Shown piece by piece: positions 41,543 through 54,426 of a stretch of DNA of 64,000 nucleotides. The DNA comes from Plasmopara viticola (lineage: Eukaryota; Oomycota; Peronosporomycetes; Peronosporales; Peronosporaceae). Position 1 is the stretch's first letter. The number at the start of each line of letters is the position of its first letter. A program made the position numbers and the translations under genes. The stretch spans positions 620,001-684,000 of the forward strand of contig MBPM02000024.1 in NCBI GenBank assembly GCA_001695595.3, given 5' to 3'. Below the pieces are notes generated by a model. The model was not told where the DNA came from. It was given only the letters and a program-made list of their open reading frames with translations, and made no database searches.

Positions 41543-44500
41543 GTCATCTTGGTATACACACCACGGGCTTCATCCAATATAGATGAGATACCCAATCTAG
41601 CCCATTATCGGCGCGATGCGATAGCGCATCAGGCAAAGCAGGCATGACGTGTATAGATCATAAATGTCTTAGAGCCTACCAAGCGAGCGCAGAATTTGTC
41701 ATGAGCATACTTTATCGCAAGTGGCTCTTTGTCAATAAAAAGAGCATTCTTCTCAAGACTTTCAGCTATCGAGATCCAAACGATCTTCCCCCCTGGAGTC
41801 TGCTTGGAGTTACTTGGGCACTAGTTAGCAGAATGCAAACGTAAATATATACATAAGTGCTACCTTTAAGTAGTTATCAACTGATTGCAGATACCGGTAC
41901 TTACCGATATGTACTTGCCGGTCGAGGCGTCGATTTTCCAACACCAATGACATTATGTGATGCGTCACCGACAATAATGTAGAGGCGTTCTAACTGTGGA
42001 GACCATGATCGGCACCTGGAACAAGCTCTTTTAGATTTTGTTAATGTCCTCTCGCGTAATTTGCACTTCTCTTGCTTAACGATTGGCCAGGCCAAGCGAC
42101 TTCCTTGAGGCCTTCTAGCTAAATGAAATTGGGTCGATTCTCATCGATCTTGACCTCTGCAAAATCTGCCTGGAGGTAAAGCTTTCGAAACACATTCTCA
42201 AAAAAAGAGTATCTGCGACCAATATGCGGTTCCCTGTAGAAACGTAAAAAAATATTCAAGCGCATGTACAAAAGCGATCAAAAGCGTACGCTGCGACTAT
42301 CCACGTCTGCCTTCCCGTGCTCTGCACGACTACAAACAAATTTTGATCAAAGTGTATGTATGCATGCGCCCTGTGGAGCCTGAAATATTTCGTCGTCAGA
42401 AAAGTTACAGTTCTAGGCGCGCTTACAAGTACTTAGGGACTGATAATTTTCATAGCATCTGGTTCGGAGTGCTAATCGCGGGCAATAGTAGTCTTTACGC
42501 ACCTTTTCAAATTACTTGTCCACTTTTGCCGACATGAAAGCTTGTAATGCTCATCGACTAAGTCGAGTGCCCGGTACCTTTCTATCTATGCTTTTTTGTA
42601 TTGCAACGCAATCTTTCTTAAGGACCTGTATCTGTGTCGGGACAATGGATGCATTAAGCTTACCGTTAGCCTGTGCGAGACTCCCCTTGCCATTTGGCTG
42701 TGTGACACAGGATAATTAATAGAAAGGAAGAATTTGCTTTCATAACCGCTCTTGCCTCGTCCTTTTCAAAAACGAATACGTCGATATTGTCACACACTTC
42801 CTCTAATAGTAGTACTGCAGTTTCCCGCTAAATACAGAAGCCAAGGCAATTTCAAGACGTACATCTCCATCCAGTGGTAGGACCGAAGGCGGTTCTCCTG
42901 ATACAATAAAAATGATCTGGTTCCTTGATTTTAATTCTGCGTGACACCGAAGGCGGATCTCGTGAGACGACATCCTAGTCCTTTTTGTCTAAGGATAACA
43001 CGCATTCGATAAATTCTTCTAAATCAAATAGAGACCCTGGGCACTAAGTGCCTCCTTAGCCTCTTCTAAGAAAGCGTCATTTGATAGTGTAAAGAGGTTG
43101 ATTGCTTGTCCACGTAGATCAATACCGTTTAGCTTTTAAAAGCCGAGCTAAGCTCTAGCAGGGATTTCAAGAGGAACATCGATAGCCAAGATACGGTCTT
43201 TCCGTCGACTGTGCAAGCTACCCCTATTAAAGGGTTTTCATTCAAGCACTAGCGCCGTTTATTGACAGGTCTTTACAAAATGAATTTTACCCGAGTCAAG
43301 GCACATTGCATTGCTCGGTTAGCTTCGTGTGGTGCCTTCCCCTCCTTTAGAATATTAATGTTCGAAAAGAGACTTCTTGTTTCGACACAATTGTACCGAC
43401 GTTTAAATCAAAGTTTGGCAAACGTTCAGCTCATCAGTGGCTCCGCTCTGTGTAATCGATTCCGCTCCACGAGTACCAAAACAACTGCGCTTCCGAAAAC
43501 CCAACCTCTGGTCGACTATGTCACGCCATATTTTCGATAAGCTTGTTTTAAACATGTCTTTGCAAAGTGGGTCACGTGCCATTCACCCCGCATCGTAAGG
43601 CCGCAACTTCAATGCCTTGGTCAACCAATCAAATCATGCATGGTGTGCAGCAAATGCTGCTCGCCACAAGTTTTGCCCATTGTCACTGAGCTTTTAAACT
43701 CTATGCCTTACACCATTATTGACACTGTAATTTTCATGGATCTTTGTGTCTATTCCGGTAGCGCTTTTGCTTTCAAGTGGGATAAGCTCGAGCCTTACAA
43801 AGCTTCACTGAGAGCAAAGCAAATGACATCCAAGATTTTTCGCCGCTACCTAATTAAGGGCTGTGACACTCTAACTAAGTCGAAAGTCATTCCTCTCATC
43901 CAGGTGCGGAGCTTGACGCGATTGAAGTCGAGAACCTTCAGATCTAAATCCACCAAAGTCTAGAAACAGTGCCCCTAGTCCCTGCCACTAAGACAAAAGA
44001 GACAAGAGAACAATAGTGTTCTCATTTATAGTTCCGTCATATGTCTAGCTTTCATTGACAGCAGGACGGTAAATGCAATTACCGATGCCCCGGAACTCGC
44101 GAGAATAATTTTGATTAATTACAATCTACACATTTGCTGCTATCACCAGCACGTCAGGCTTCCAAGCACGCGGCTCATCTAGTCCTGTCCTATCGTACAT
44201 GTACTGAATGAAAAGTAGGATGAAAATAGAAAGGTTTGCGTATCAGATAAATCAGATTTTGAGGTGCATTTTATCCTAAATGTAGATCATTTAAAGTCCA
44301 AGAATAGTAAATGGTCGCTAAACCAGAAGATCGTCGATCATTTGGGTGCCAACTCTGTGCAAGATGTTTTGGAGCTTCGTTTTCTTTCAAGCCGCTTCCT
44401 TAGCAAATGCCGGCTTTTTATATCGTACAGCACAGCGGACCCAGCATCAAGTTTTTTTCGCTTTCAGCTCTTATCTCATAGTGATTTAAATTTTATACAT

Positions 44501-47500
44501 GCTTTTGCTTCATTATCCGAGTTCATACCGATCGAGCATGCGCTATTGCAATTTTTACTAATATCAGCAATAAGCGTTTGCCAATTTCTTAGCGAGTTAC
44601 ATTACTTCGTCTCTGCTTTAAACTTCCAAAAAATTCGCAGATATTTCATCATAGTATCATGGTCTCCAGCGTTGTTGCGACCAATCCTGGATAAAGATGA
44701 TGGTGAGTTACTATCGTCAGTTTGATTGAACCCGCCACGTCTATAGCAGTGGCCTTTGTTGAAACTGCAGACCGAGCTGCATGATCACGTGTGCGGCCGC
44801 TGCCGTTAATTTTCTATCGACGTAGAAATTGGACTAGAAGAACTGCTTGTCCAGCTAGTACACATCGGTATCAAAGTGATTATGCGGGATTATAGATCCT
44901 CTCGCATCTCGCACCTCGATTTCCGCTCTAATCCTTAACATCAATTTTTTTAAATTGTAGCAAAACAAACTTCGATATACAAAGCTGAAATGTTGACAAC
45001 AAATAAGAGGGCAATGTTCCGCCGAGATCGGGTATGTGACCCCAATCTCGTGCAACAATGCTTTGCTGAGACATAGTTCTACCTCTTTTGTGCGTAAGGT
45101 CACGTAAGAAGGAAGACTATAAAAATATAGGTTAGAGATCAATATGGCTAATATCGAAGGAACTCATATCATTCTAAAGGTAGAAATAGTATAGAGAAGT
45201 CATTGGTTTCCAGAGGCAAACCCCCGACCTGAAATATGTTACGATGCTTTGCTACCTACGCGTGGACCTGTGCTACCCAGCGTTTATTGCGGACCTACGT
45301 TGTCGCTTGACGAAATTTATAACCTATTTCTGGTGCACTGAGGTTCGCTAAATTAAGTTAACATTTGTTACCCGCTTTCGGACCTATGGCATCCGATTGC
45401 AAGAAATTGATTTCCTCAGTCGGAAAGCACTCATGGAACTTAGGAACACAGCTCTTAAACGTTTCCAGCAGCCGTTGCAGACTTAATTGTTCGATTCCCC
45501 AAGCTGAAAACTGGCCTTAAACGTTGATCAAAGCCGGTGAAGTCCGATACTCACGAAGGTGTATTTAAGGCTTTGAGGCTGGTTTGACAGCGTTGCCATT
45601 GGCTTAAAGCTTATGCACGGTGTGCTAAGTTTTGTAGTCTACTAACACTTCAAATGGGGTTGCATATTCCAGTACGCTAAAGTGTAACACCAGCAGTCCA
45701 CACTGCTGTTCTCTGCCTTGAGCTCTCAAGGACTAAGTGAATCAATCGTATAATACTGAGGTCTTTACCAGTAGGGCATTCTGCGTCTACGAGTGACTGA
45801 CGTTTGTGTGCCTTTAAAGGTGCGACTTCTACGGTTTTTTGAAGCCTTTGGGTAAAGCAAAGTCATACTTTGTCGAGATAGACTCAGATCACGCAACCTA
45901 ACTTGCCACATCTGGTGCTGCATATTTCTCTTTGCTCAAAATCCTTAGCTATGCTTGAACTGGTGCCGAAGAAAACCTCTTTGCTGATAGAGAGACATTA
46001 TTCGTAGATAGAATTGATATTTAGCCACGACAGATGCTTTTCAACTTAAGGCACTGCCAAAGATGTCCGAATTTTTAGATTTTGATGTACTTGAAGATAC
46101 CGAAGTCATGATTAAATAAAAGGCCGAGCTGCATTAGTGATGATGTTTGTAAGGATAGACACTTATCTTGGGTTTATAAGCAAGTTCTTTTCTGCAGACA
46201 ATGATGTCTCAAGTCAGCTTTTAAAGATGTACATTGCGCCTAAGCTCAAACTTTCTTCATAATGCAAAAAACCAATATATTCTTGTATAAGATATTTCAG
46301 ATGCTGTCTTTAAAGAACACTTATCCAAACTTCTTCTGGGAAGAGAAGTAAGACGTAAAATTGACATCACTTCAGGCCCAAAGTGCTAAAACACAAGACA
46401 ATCACCACTACTACAAGAGGTGTGCAAGATCGTTGACGCATTTAGGCATCTGTACTCGTCACCGAAGTTCTGTGTATAAAAGCCAGAAGAAAGTGGCCAG
46501 TTCATGCTCATTGCTGTCTACCTCGCACAACCACCCATTCCAAGAAAAGATGTGATCATTTATACAAAGCGTGGTCCCGAAGTTGGGTCGATAACTAGCG
46601 ATAATAAACAGCCTTTTCCTAGCACGTGGGATCTCGTAGGTCAAATCGTTTTTGTAAGAGATCGTTGTAGATAGCGCGGTAATGCTGATGGCCACATCTG
46701 GTCCTCGCGCTTGCGACGCTTTCGTCCTTCCAAAAGCGATACGCGTCTTTTTTCCGCCCTCGAGGCAAATATGAAATATTTGGAGATTGAATTTGCAGTT
46801 CTACGCGTCATTAACCTCAACCGTTAGGATGTCGTCAGCTATTTGGTGTGCTGACTGATTCGAACACTCGGTTATGAGCCCTTGTGAGACAGCGCCTTTT
46901 CGAGAAATAACATTGTACGACGAAACACTGCCGCGTCATTTTTGTATTGGCCCTCCGTATATGTTTTTGGCACACATCATCAAGTCCGGGCTTCATTCAG
47001 ACTTTCGGTGAAATTGTGTCTCTCACCGGCGCTTTAAGTCATATCACACACGCTTTTCTGCGCCATGTAGTGTCGTTGGTAAGCGTATCATCTGCCAGTG
47101 AGACAAAACGGCTAAAAATGTATTGTTTCTTTGCGAGGACCACTTCACGGAACCACGGTCAAAGGATAGGCGATTCTGAACCACACCCGAACGAATAGAG
47201 GTCCCTCTCTAAATTGTACTGGTCTCTAGGGTGCTGAAGAATCGTTGCTCAGTCGGCAACTCGTGCGGGATGAGTGTTTCAATGGCTTAATGTTGCTCTT
47301 AGTGGGTCGCTGTGCCTAATAGTGTCCTCGCCTGGCATCACTGCAAGGCGATGCACGCCTTTCATCGCTAGAACTTATTGTGTAAAACAACATCTCATCC
47401 CATTTTGTGCCATGGCAACGTTCAGCAAGAAAAGACGAAGGAGTGCTGTCTGGTGTTACAAACTTAAAGGAATCTATTGAAAAGCCTACGCGATATACTG

Positions 47501-49330
47501 TGAGAATGCAAAATACAGACTTCTCAAATATGACTATAACTATTGTTTATACCAGACCGAATTCAAAAATTAAGGCTCCTTGCATAGATGTGGGCGTTCT
47601 TATTTTGTTCTGCTCTTCTCATTTTGATTTGGGCCCAATAAAAAAGGTAAGTCTATGTATAAACATGACTGCACGCAAATCACAAATAATAGTCGGGTCC
47701 AACTAAAAGACTACACTTGAGTTTTATATTGTATGCGAATCTGTTTCTTGTTGCTATTTCAAATTTGGGTTCTTGAGTACTGTAGTTCGCTTACAACATT
47801 GTACCATGATCCTTTGGGTGAACACACGACTTTTGTTTTTTTGGTCGTGGGTTCGATTTCCACGTTGGACACCCAAACACATGGGTTGGATATATTGGTG
47901 CATATACATTACCATGACATTGTCATACCAACAATCTTTTTTGGCTTTGAGACTAATAACAGGGATCGATACCAACGTTACGGTATCACGTGCGGTGGAT
48001 CGGCACCGACTCACTGCGTCGGTTTATAAAGCGCTGATCCAATACTATCGTTTTAATCGCTTATTATCAAGACTAAATGCATCTCTCCATTTAATTATTG
48101 CCACTTACGAATGCTTTTATATTTTAAGTACTTTATTTGCTCTACCCAAGCTCCAATTTTAAAAACCGCAAAATATTACGTCAGATGTCAGAACCGCTTC
48201 GCCGTGCGCGCTTCAGTTAAATGATGTCAACGCTCTACGCGCTGTACGAATCTGATGCCGCAATACAAGATCTAAGAGATTCTTGTGTTGAATGCAAAGT
48301 GCTTTAAACTGACTATTTTCAATGACTTTTTCTAATTAACTCCAATTCTCAAACACAGGTGCATTTTCTGACGACGGGCTTACAAAGGCACTGCTCGAAC
48401 ATCATGCTGTACTTATATAGTTCAATGACGATATTTGTGAGTATTCCCTTTGTTCTTTGTTTAAAGTGAACATTTCATACTTGTAGATATCGTTCGGTCG
48501 TGATATCTCCTTTGCTATGCAAATTATAATTTGGCACCAGTGGTTTTGACATCACAATCGTGCCGATCAAGCATGCTTTACCGGATAAAACCAGCAGCTC
48601 ATTTAATTTATATGAATATTTTCAACGTCGCACTAGCGATTTGGTCGATTTGCCACAAGAGTGACGTCAGCCGAACAGCAATTTTAAGCTGACTTCATTG
48701 ATAATGTTAGCGTGTACTTGCCTTTGACTGTACGAGAAGGTACCTTTTTATACTTTTGATGCTCATCATCACACTAAAAGCATTGATATCACCATTATAT
48801 TTGCAGCCTTTCGCTTGATGTGTTTCATGTAATATGTCAATGACCTTTACGAGGCTACAGTGCTTTTGCACTTATCAAAGTAGCAAGTTCACGCTGCATT
48901 AATCTCGCCCTTACCTTTCTTCTATACAGGAAGGATGGCATTCCTATTATACATAAAAAGAAGCTAGATCTGCCGACAAACTCATTTGCATTCAAGAAAG
49001 CATGCATTACGTCCTAGGATTAGTACCGCCAACATATAGGCTTAAAGCTTTCACCTTGTGCATCTCAAATACTGCTAACAGATCTATGATTGTAGGTTTG
49101 GCAGAAAAAATAGCTTTTCTTTAGTAGAAAGGTTTAATGACTACTGCATATTGACAACTCAGCATTTAAATACCATAATCGACAAGTGTCTAGATTGATT
49201 TTTTGTATTAGTCCTATGGATGCAATTCTTAAAATGTGAAGGCGTGAAGTATCTTTCCTGAAAAGCAATTCGCGCTATCATAGCAGACGAGAAAAGCAAG
49301 CGATCGAGGAAAAGGTCTTCATGTCTACAT
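41543..49330. other. Repeat-rich desert
   Basis: Nearly 8 kb with no supported gene. Open frames such as 43640-43963 and 44264-44725 (107 and 153 codons, plus strand) lack recognisable domains and splice partners. A tRNA-like T-arm sits at 47849-47863 (see findings). The rest looks like mutated repeats. Confidence 0.45.
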
Positions 49331-49645
49331 GCGTTGATACACGACGATGCCATGTAGCGAAGCTGCTGTCAACAAGATATCTATCCTTAATGGCGTCACA
49401 GTCATATTTGTGATTACGTGACGGTTAACGCTAGAATGTTTACATCTCAGGTGGATACGAGACTGCTTGCAGAAGATGACCGTTACGAAGCAGTGCTGAT
49501 TAGCGAACATTGCGCAGGAAAGCGTCCAATTGAGGCTAAAAATCAGTTGTTAGCATCCAGTAAGCTTAAATGTAGCAAAAGCCTTTGACCAACATAGCCA
49601 ATCAGCACTTTGTCTAAAAGCCACAAGCCATTTAATTATGAGCAC
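49331..49645 (+). repeat. Putative 5' LTR of a truncated copia element
   Basis: This stretch is similar to 51610-51925 in the same orientation: CAGTCAT, TGTGATTA, GACGGTT and ACGCTA occur in the same order, followed by GTAGCAAAAGC, TTTG and CCACAAG. Divergence is considerable, so it is an old pair. The borders are approximate. Confidence 0.5.
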
Positions 49646-51408
49646 AACTTCCGCGGACTCTCCCCAGGACCTTGACTACGCGTTCGTTATGGGCGCATCT
49701 AGACTTCGACAGTTCGCATCAACGTGCTAAGCAAAATTATCTCGTGCACGCTAGAAAATTAATATGCAGATGGTGCTTAAGAAGCAAATTGTGGAAATTA
49801 CGAGTTGTGAGGTAAAGGAGGAGCGCTGGCAGACCGCGGCCGATCGATCACTTTTAAAAACAAAGACGCAAAAGGTAAAGGCGATTTTCTATCTCCTACT
49901 TTCACGGGTTGGGTCGACAAATGGCGTTTGATGCATGATTGAAACTAGAAAGACACTTTGGGAGAAGAACTCTGGTTGACAATATCTACCTTTGTCGACG
50001 TTTCTTCACAGCAACAATAAACAAAGCCAAATATGAGCTATAACCGATTGACATATATATGGCTCGGACAACTTAAAGGGGTGTGCGCTTCAACCATTCG
50101 TGATTCCGTTTTTGTGAAGTTTAAGCAAGACGTACCAGCTCGAGTAATCGCTTTCGTACACGCTAACGTAATTTTTTTAAGCTGCGTGAGAACATGAAGG
50201 TTGCATATACTCCGCAAAGTAAGCATAGGAAAGATCCAGTGTTTATGAAGAGCGACGATAAGCGTAGACGTCGTCTTGAAAAGAGGACCAGGCGCTCAAC
50301 TACTGCATAAAACCAGGACATTAAATTGTGGAGTATTCCGTACGGACACTAGACAATTCCCAACGACAGGGGCCGTATTGAGCAAGCGTCACGCGCTAAG
50401 AAAATTCTTTCGACTACTTTCTCTTCATTGATAGCATTAAATATGACGATTTTGCTATGCTTGCTCCAGCTTGACGCGCGTGGCTGGTCGTCTCAGGTTT
50501 TAATCCATCTCAAGAGTTTTTGTAGAGCTAAAATTCTGTATATCCCGGTAGATGTCCATCTTCCCAGCGATGTTCGAGCTCGAGCTATCACCAACGATGT
50601 CGTTGTGATGGCAATGAGTAAACCTCTTGAAAATTAATTCGGGTACTCACGAATGTGTGGCACTGTCACGCAATTCCTTATTAATTGGTCAATTCACGAG
50701 GAATATTAGCCCAGCCACTTTTGGCAGTATCAGATACTTTATCGAGCTAAGCGGCTTGAAGTAAACTATTGACGCTTGTAGAAATAGCCTGTTTAAGCAG
50801 TATCTACGATACTGGTGGTGCCTGACGACAAGAGTGCGGCAAATTCGGAGGATACCAACCAAGTTGTTGTACACTTACGAATGACCGTTGCTTTTGTGCG
50901 GTGTAGTTTCCGCGGCACAAGTCCGAGGTGGCTGCCAAATTTGCTGACTCCGTTGCGTCCACTAGATAGCAAACAGGAAACTACGTGAAGGTGGGAATGG
51001 CTACGAGTACGCGTCTACATAGTCAGCTTGTGTTCGATCCATGCCCGACACATTAACAAGCTTTAAAGCTCGTGGTGCGATATCTACAGGCGGCACCAAC
51101 ACACAGTCTCAACTTTTCACAGCATGATAGCTTGGATGTGTGCGACTACTTGACTGAAGACTGAACAAGAAAGACCGAGTCAAATAGCGTATAAGTGGCA
51201 ATGCTTTAAATTAGACGGCAGATGTATCAGCTAAAGAAGTGTTGAGCAGCAGACGGTGGTACTGTTTTTAAAGGAGGCATAATACATGGCACTATCTAAA
51301 AAAGACGTTGTGGCTCAAGTGTCCCAGTGAGAGCTCGACAAGGTTGTGAATACAATGAAGTGATCATCTTCTCTGGACACAACCTGGGCTCCGTCGTGCT
51401 AGCTAAAA
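49646..51408 (+). mobile_element. Internal region of a truncated, decayed Ty1/copia element
   Basis: This lies between the two LTR-like repeats and upstream of the RNase H remnant. The reading frame is broken throughout. A patch near 51385-51415 (LGSVVLAKSLN) fits the DNQAAIALAKN-type segment of copia RNase H in a different frame. Gag and integrase are not recognisable; about half of a normal element is missing. Confidence 0.45.
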
Positions 51409-51549
51409 GCCTGAATAAACAGCATCGAGATGCATTACCACTTTGTGCGCGAGAAGGTGGAGGACTGCCAAGTGGTGTTTAAATACAATTCGGCGGCCGA
51501 CCTACCGGCAAACATTTTGACAAAGGCATTTACAGTGGCCGATATATAA
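51409..51549 (+). pseudogene. Ty1/copia polyprotein 3' end (RNase H tail)
   Basis: The frame from 51424 reads IEMHYHFVREKVEDC, then NSAADLPANILTKAF and stops at 51547-51549. This is the highly characteristic end of copia polyproteins (HIDVRYHFIREKV...ADILTK). Upstream sequence is in a different frame, showing a frameshift. Confidence 0.8.
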
Positions 51550-51609
51550 AATCTTACAAACTGAGCTTGGGACTCAAGATGCAACAGCTGTCTAGTCAAA
51601 GCTGCGGTA

Positions 51610-51925
51610 TGCAGATATGACCATTATTCCGTGGCACTACAGTCATTCCTGTGATTATGGGACGGTTGACGCTACAAGTATCACGTCACTGGTGGGTACA
51701 TATTTGTGGGTACAAGGTGGGCTCACGTGGCAGTCGCTGATCGGCTGACGCAATTCAGTATAGAGCTTTAAGAGAATTTGGCCTTAAAACTTATAAAACT
51801 TAGTGGTGAAAAGTTAGCAAGCTTGGAGGTAGCAAAAGCGTTTGGCAAGTAAGAACTCAAATGAATCACTTCGCATGTTGTTCTTTGCCACAAGTCTAAT
51901 CAAACATCCATGCGCTTTTTCACAA
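51610..51925 (+). repeat. Putative 3' LTR of the truncated copia element
   Basis: It follows the RNase H tail by about 60 bp and is similar to 49331-49645. It ends only about 100 bp before the ATG of the TrpG-type gene, so it may lie in that gene's promoter. Borders are approximate. Confidence 0.5.
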
Positions 51926-52033
51926 ATTTATAATAAAAAGCATATGCACCAAAACCTTTCAGTTTGTACGCTCTCCTATGTTTAATAGTACGTTATGTGA
52001 GGCCGTCGGCTAAATCCGATTTTATTGGGTAAC

Positions 52034-52680
52034 ATGACGACCAACGTGCTGCTTATCGACAACTACGACTCATTCACGTACAATATCTTCCAAGTAGGGT
52101 GACTGCTGCAGTCTGTGTGCTACTTCTACTTTAAATGGGTTTAATTTTGCGTATTGCTGTCTAGTACATGACTCAACTTGGGGCAAATGTGGAAGTGAAG
52201 CGCAACGACCAAATTACACTCGATGAAATCCAAGAGATGAACCCAGACCGCATTATGATCTCTCCTGGACCAGGTTATCCTAAGGATGCGGGTGTGTCGT
52301 GCAATGTGATCCGCGAGTTCGCAGGTAAAATTCCCATCGCCGGTGTGTGTTTGGGCCACCAGTGCATGTTTGAGGTCTTTGGCGGCAAGGTGGACCACGC
52401 TGGCGAGATCGTGCATGGCAAGGCTTCGATTATGGTGCACGACGGCAAGGGTCTGTTAAAAGGCATGGCTTCCGAGTTCAAGGCCATTCGTTACCATTCA
52501 CTCGTGGGGCTGCCTGAGACGTTGCCCGAAGCGCTTGAAGTGACGGCCACTGTGAAGGGCACTAACATGATCATGGGCGTGCGGCACAAGCAGTACAAGG
52601 TCGAGGGGTGGCAGTTTCATCCAGAGAGCATTCTCACTGAGGATGGCCTCAAGCTGATCCAGAATTTCTTAGACATGTGA
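52034..52680 (+). CDS. Anthranilate synthase glutamine amidotransferase (TrpG type)
   Basis: Releases ammonia from glutamine for anthranilate (or aminodeoxychorismate) synthase. Exon 1 52034-52093 (20 codons: NVLLIDNYDSFTYNIFQ); the 71-bp intron ends TCTAG; exon 2 52165-52680; 191 aa, the usual size of a stand-alone component II. The class-I amidotransferase triad is present: nucleophile C82 in GVCLGHQ, and H172/E174 in FHPES. The oxyanion-loop motif is SPGPGYPKDAG. Most eukaryotes fuse this domain to another tryptophan or folate enzyme, whereas here it is a single-domain gene. A copia LTR-like sequence lies just upstream. TrpG and PabA cannot be told apart by sequence inspection. Confidence 0.9.
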
Positions 52681-52864
52681 ACGAATGGTGTCACTTTGAG
52701 TTATTCAATGAGAATGATAAGCTCCACCCAACTAGAGTAAACGCTCCCGCCACTGACTTCGTATTTATTTTTACTTTACACATGCCCCGATCGCTTACTT
52801 TTCTGTGGATTTCAAGACCGCTTGACACGTACTTAACTTGTTGTGCTCATACTCAACAGCAAAA

Positions 52865-54379
52865 TTACAAATAGTCGTCAGAGAAGACAAATTTGAGATC
52901 TTTGTCCGACTCTGGAGCATACGATGGCGAAACGAACTGCAAAGGGAATTCATACAGTCAGCCTTGCGATACGCTTGCTCTTAAACACTGTTCTGTTTGC
53001 CAAGTGTCACGCACCTGTAGCCGTTCGATCGAGGAGCGATTCTCCACAGACCAGGACAAAAACTTTTGAAATTGGTACGGAGTCATCGTGTTTCGCGACT
53101 GGTGCAAGATCGTCTACAGCACAAAAAATCTTCATCAGCATTTTGAGATATGGAATGGGTTTAATGAGAAAACGGGCAGCTCACCTCAATGCCGGGAACG
53201 TATAGCCAATCGTGTGCTTGTAGCGCAGAAAAGCACTTCCGTATGACATCCAGCTTGCATGCTTCTTTGCTGGTAGCTACTGCCAGGCCTGCCAGTTGCT
53301 GGCATTGTTCTGGAGTAAGCCCCAATTGCGCACGCAAAGACCGTGAAAATTCCGAATTATCGATAGCTACTGCGATCAAAGCTTGATTTTCAGCATTCAA
53401 TCGACGAATCTAAACACAAAAAGCAAAAAAAAACATTAGCACTAAAAACGTCATTCAATGCTGTAAGCAAACCAATCGCACCGCATCCGTATTGCGAGAG
53501 TGGTAACCAAGAATTCGCGCCATTAACTCCATTTTGAGATCCTTTGACATTTGTGCGTGACGAAGATGTTCACCCGAGCTGTTTTCTATTCAAAAGCAAC
53601 AACGAGATACAAGTGAGCCACACTGTTAAAGTGTCTGTTGCAGAAACCATGAGCACACCCAATGCGGTCGCCAAATCCTTCCCGTTGCCCGTCCCAAACT
53701 CATGATTCTTCAGCATATTTAACGCGCTTTCGAGCTTAGATACTTCCGCCTCGTACGTCTCCACCATGCCCTTCTTTTTTTCGCGTCGCACTCGTGCCGA
53801 GGCTCGATTCCGTTCCAGACGTCTTTGCCGCCGATCGTCTTCTTCTTGAAGTTTCTGATAGATGGACAATAGGTCGGGCGTGCGCATAATTTGCTTAATC
53901 TCCTCCGAGCCCATGAGTGAGGGATCCGTGCCGCTCACCCGCGCCAGCAGAACCGTATCCATGGCCAACCCGCCCGTACTTGCAGCAAATTGTGCTGCTG
54001 AAATGTGAGATGCTGGCACAGTAGCATGTCGGCAGGATGATTCGGCGGCCATCGAGGTCGAAGTCGCTGCCTTGCCATCTGCCGACACCCTCATACCACG
54101 TATGCCTTCAGATGGACTTGGTTGCGGTTCAATCGCACAGGGTACCTTGGCAACCTCTGTACCCGCGGGTCGACCGCCATCGCTCGCGAAAATGACTTGG
54201 TTCTGGCCAAGCCCCTTCCAACGCCGCTGTGCTGCATCAGCGTCAGGCTTTACGCTCGATTGATTTACCAAATTGTACCCAAATGTTGTTCCTTGTGAAG
54301 GTGAAGGCATATACGAGGGTAGAGAAGAGGGCAAGTCGCCATCGCCCCCGCTGCCTTGCGCACCGCTCGGATTCTGCAT
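52865..54379 (-). CDS. bZIP transcription factor
   Basis: DNA-binding regulator encoded by five exons: 54379-53659, 53585-53473, 53409-53185, 53113-53015 and 52936-52865 (introns 63-78 bp), 409 aa. ATG 54379 was used because the frame upstream offers only a TTG. The basic region (about residues 183-204) reads RRLERNRASARVRREKKK and has the N-x7-R spacing. A short zipper with hydrophobic heptads follows (VSKLESALNMLK). The N-terminal 180 residues are Ser/Pro/Gly-rich, likely an activation or regulatory region. The C-terminal 180 residues (RRLNAENQAL, LTPEQCQQLAGL, MTPYQFQKFLSWSVEN) are helical and resemble the conserved tail of oomycete bZIP proteins, which I recall only by pattern. It shares a very short promoter with the PRPP synthetase gene. 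Confidence 0.88.
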
Positions 54380-54426
54380 TGTTTCAAAATTAATCTCGAT
54401 CAACCGCTAGTCACTAATGCGAGGCT

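Noticed and set aside
43640..43963. A 107-codon frame whose ELLNSMPY and AKQMTSKIFRR loosely recall THO complex subunit 2
   Set aside because: Similarity is short, from memory only, and no supporting exons were found around it.
44264..44725. 153-codon plus-strand open frame
   Set aside because: No domain, no plausible splice partners, and AT-rich composition like the surrounding desert.
47849..47863. A complete tRNA gene
   Set aside because: Only the T-arm is convincing; no matching 5' acceptor strand or D-arm lies at the needed distance.
47754..48029. Protein-coding frames around the T-arm-like sequence
   Set aside because: The peptide pattern arises from tRNA-like repeat sequence and has no domain.
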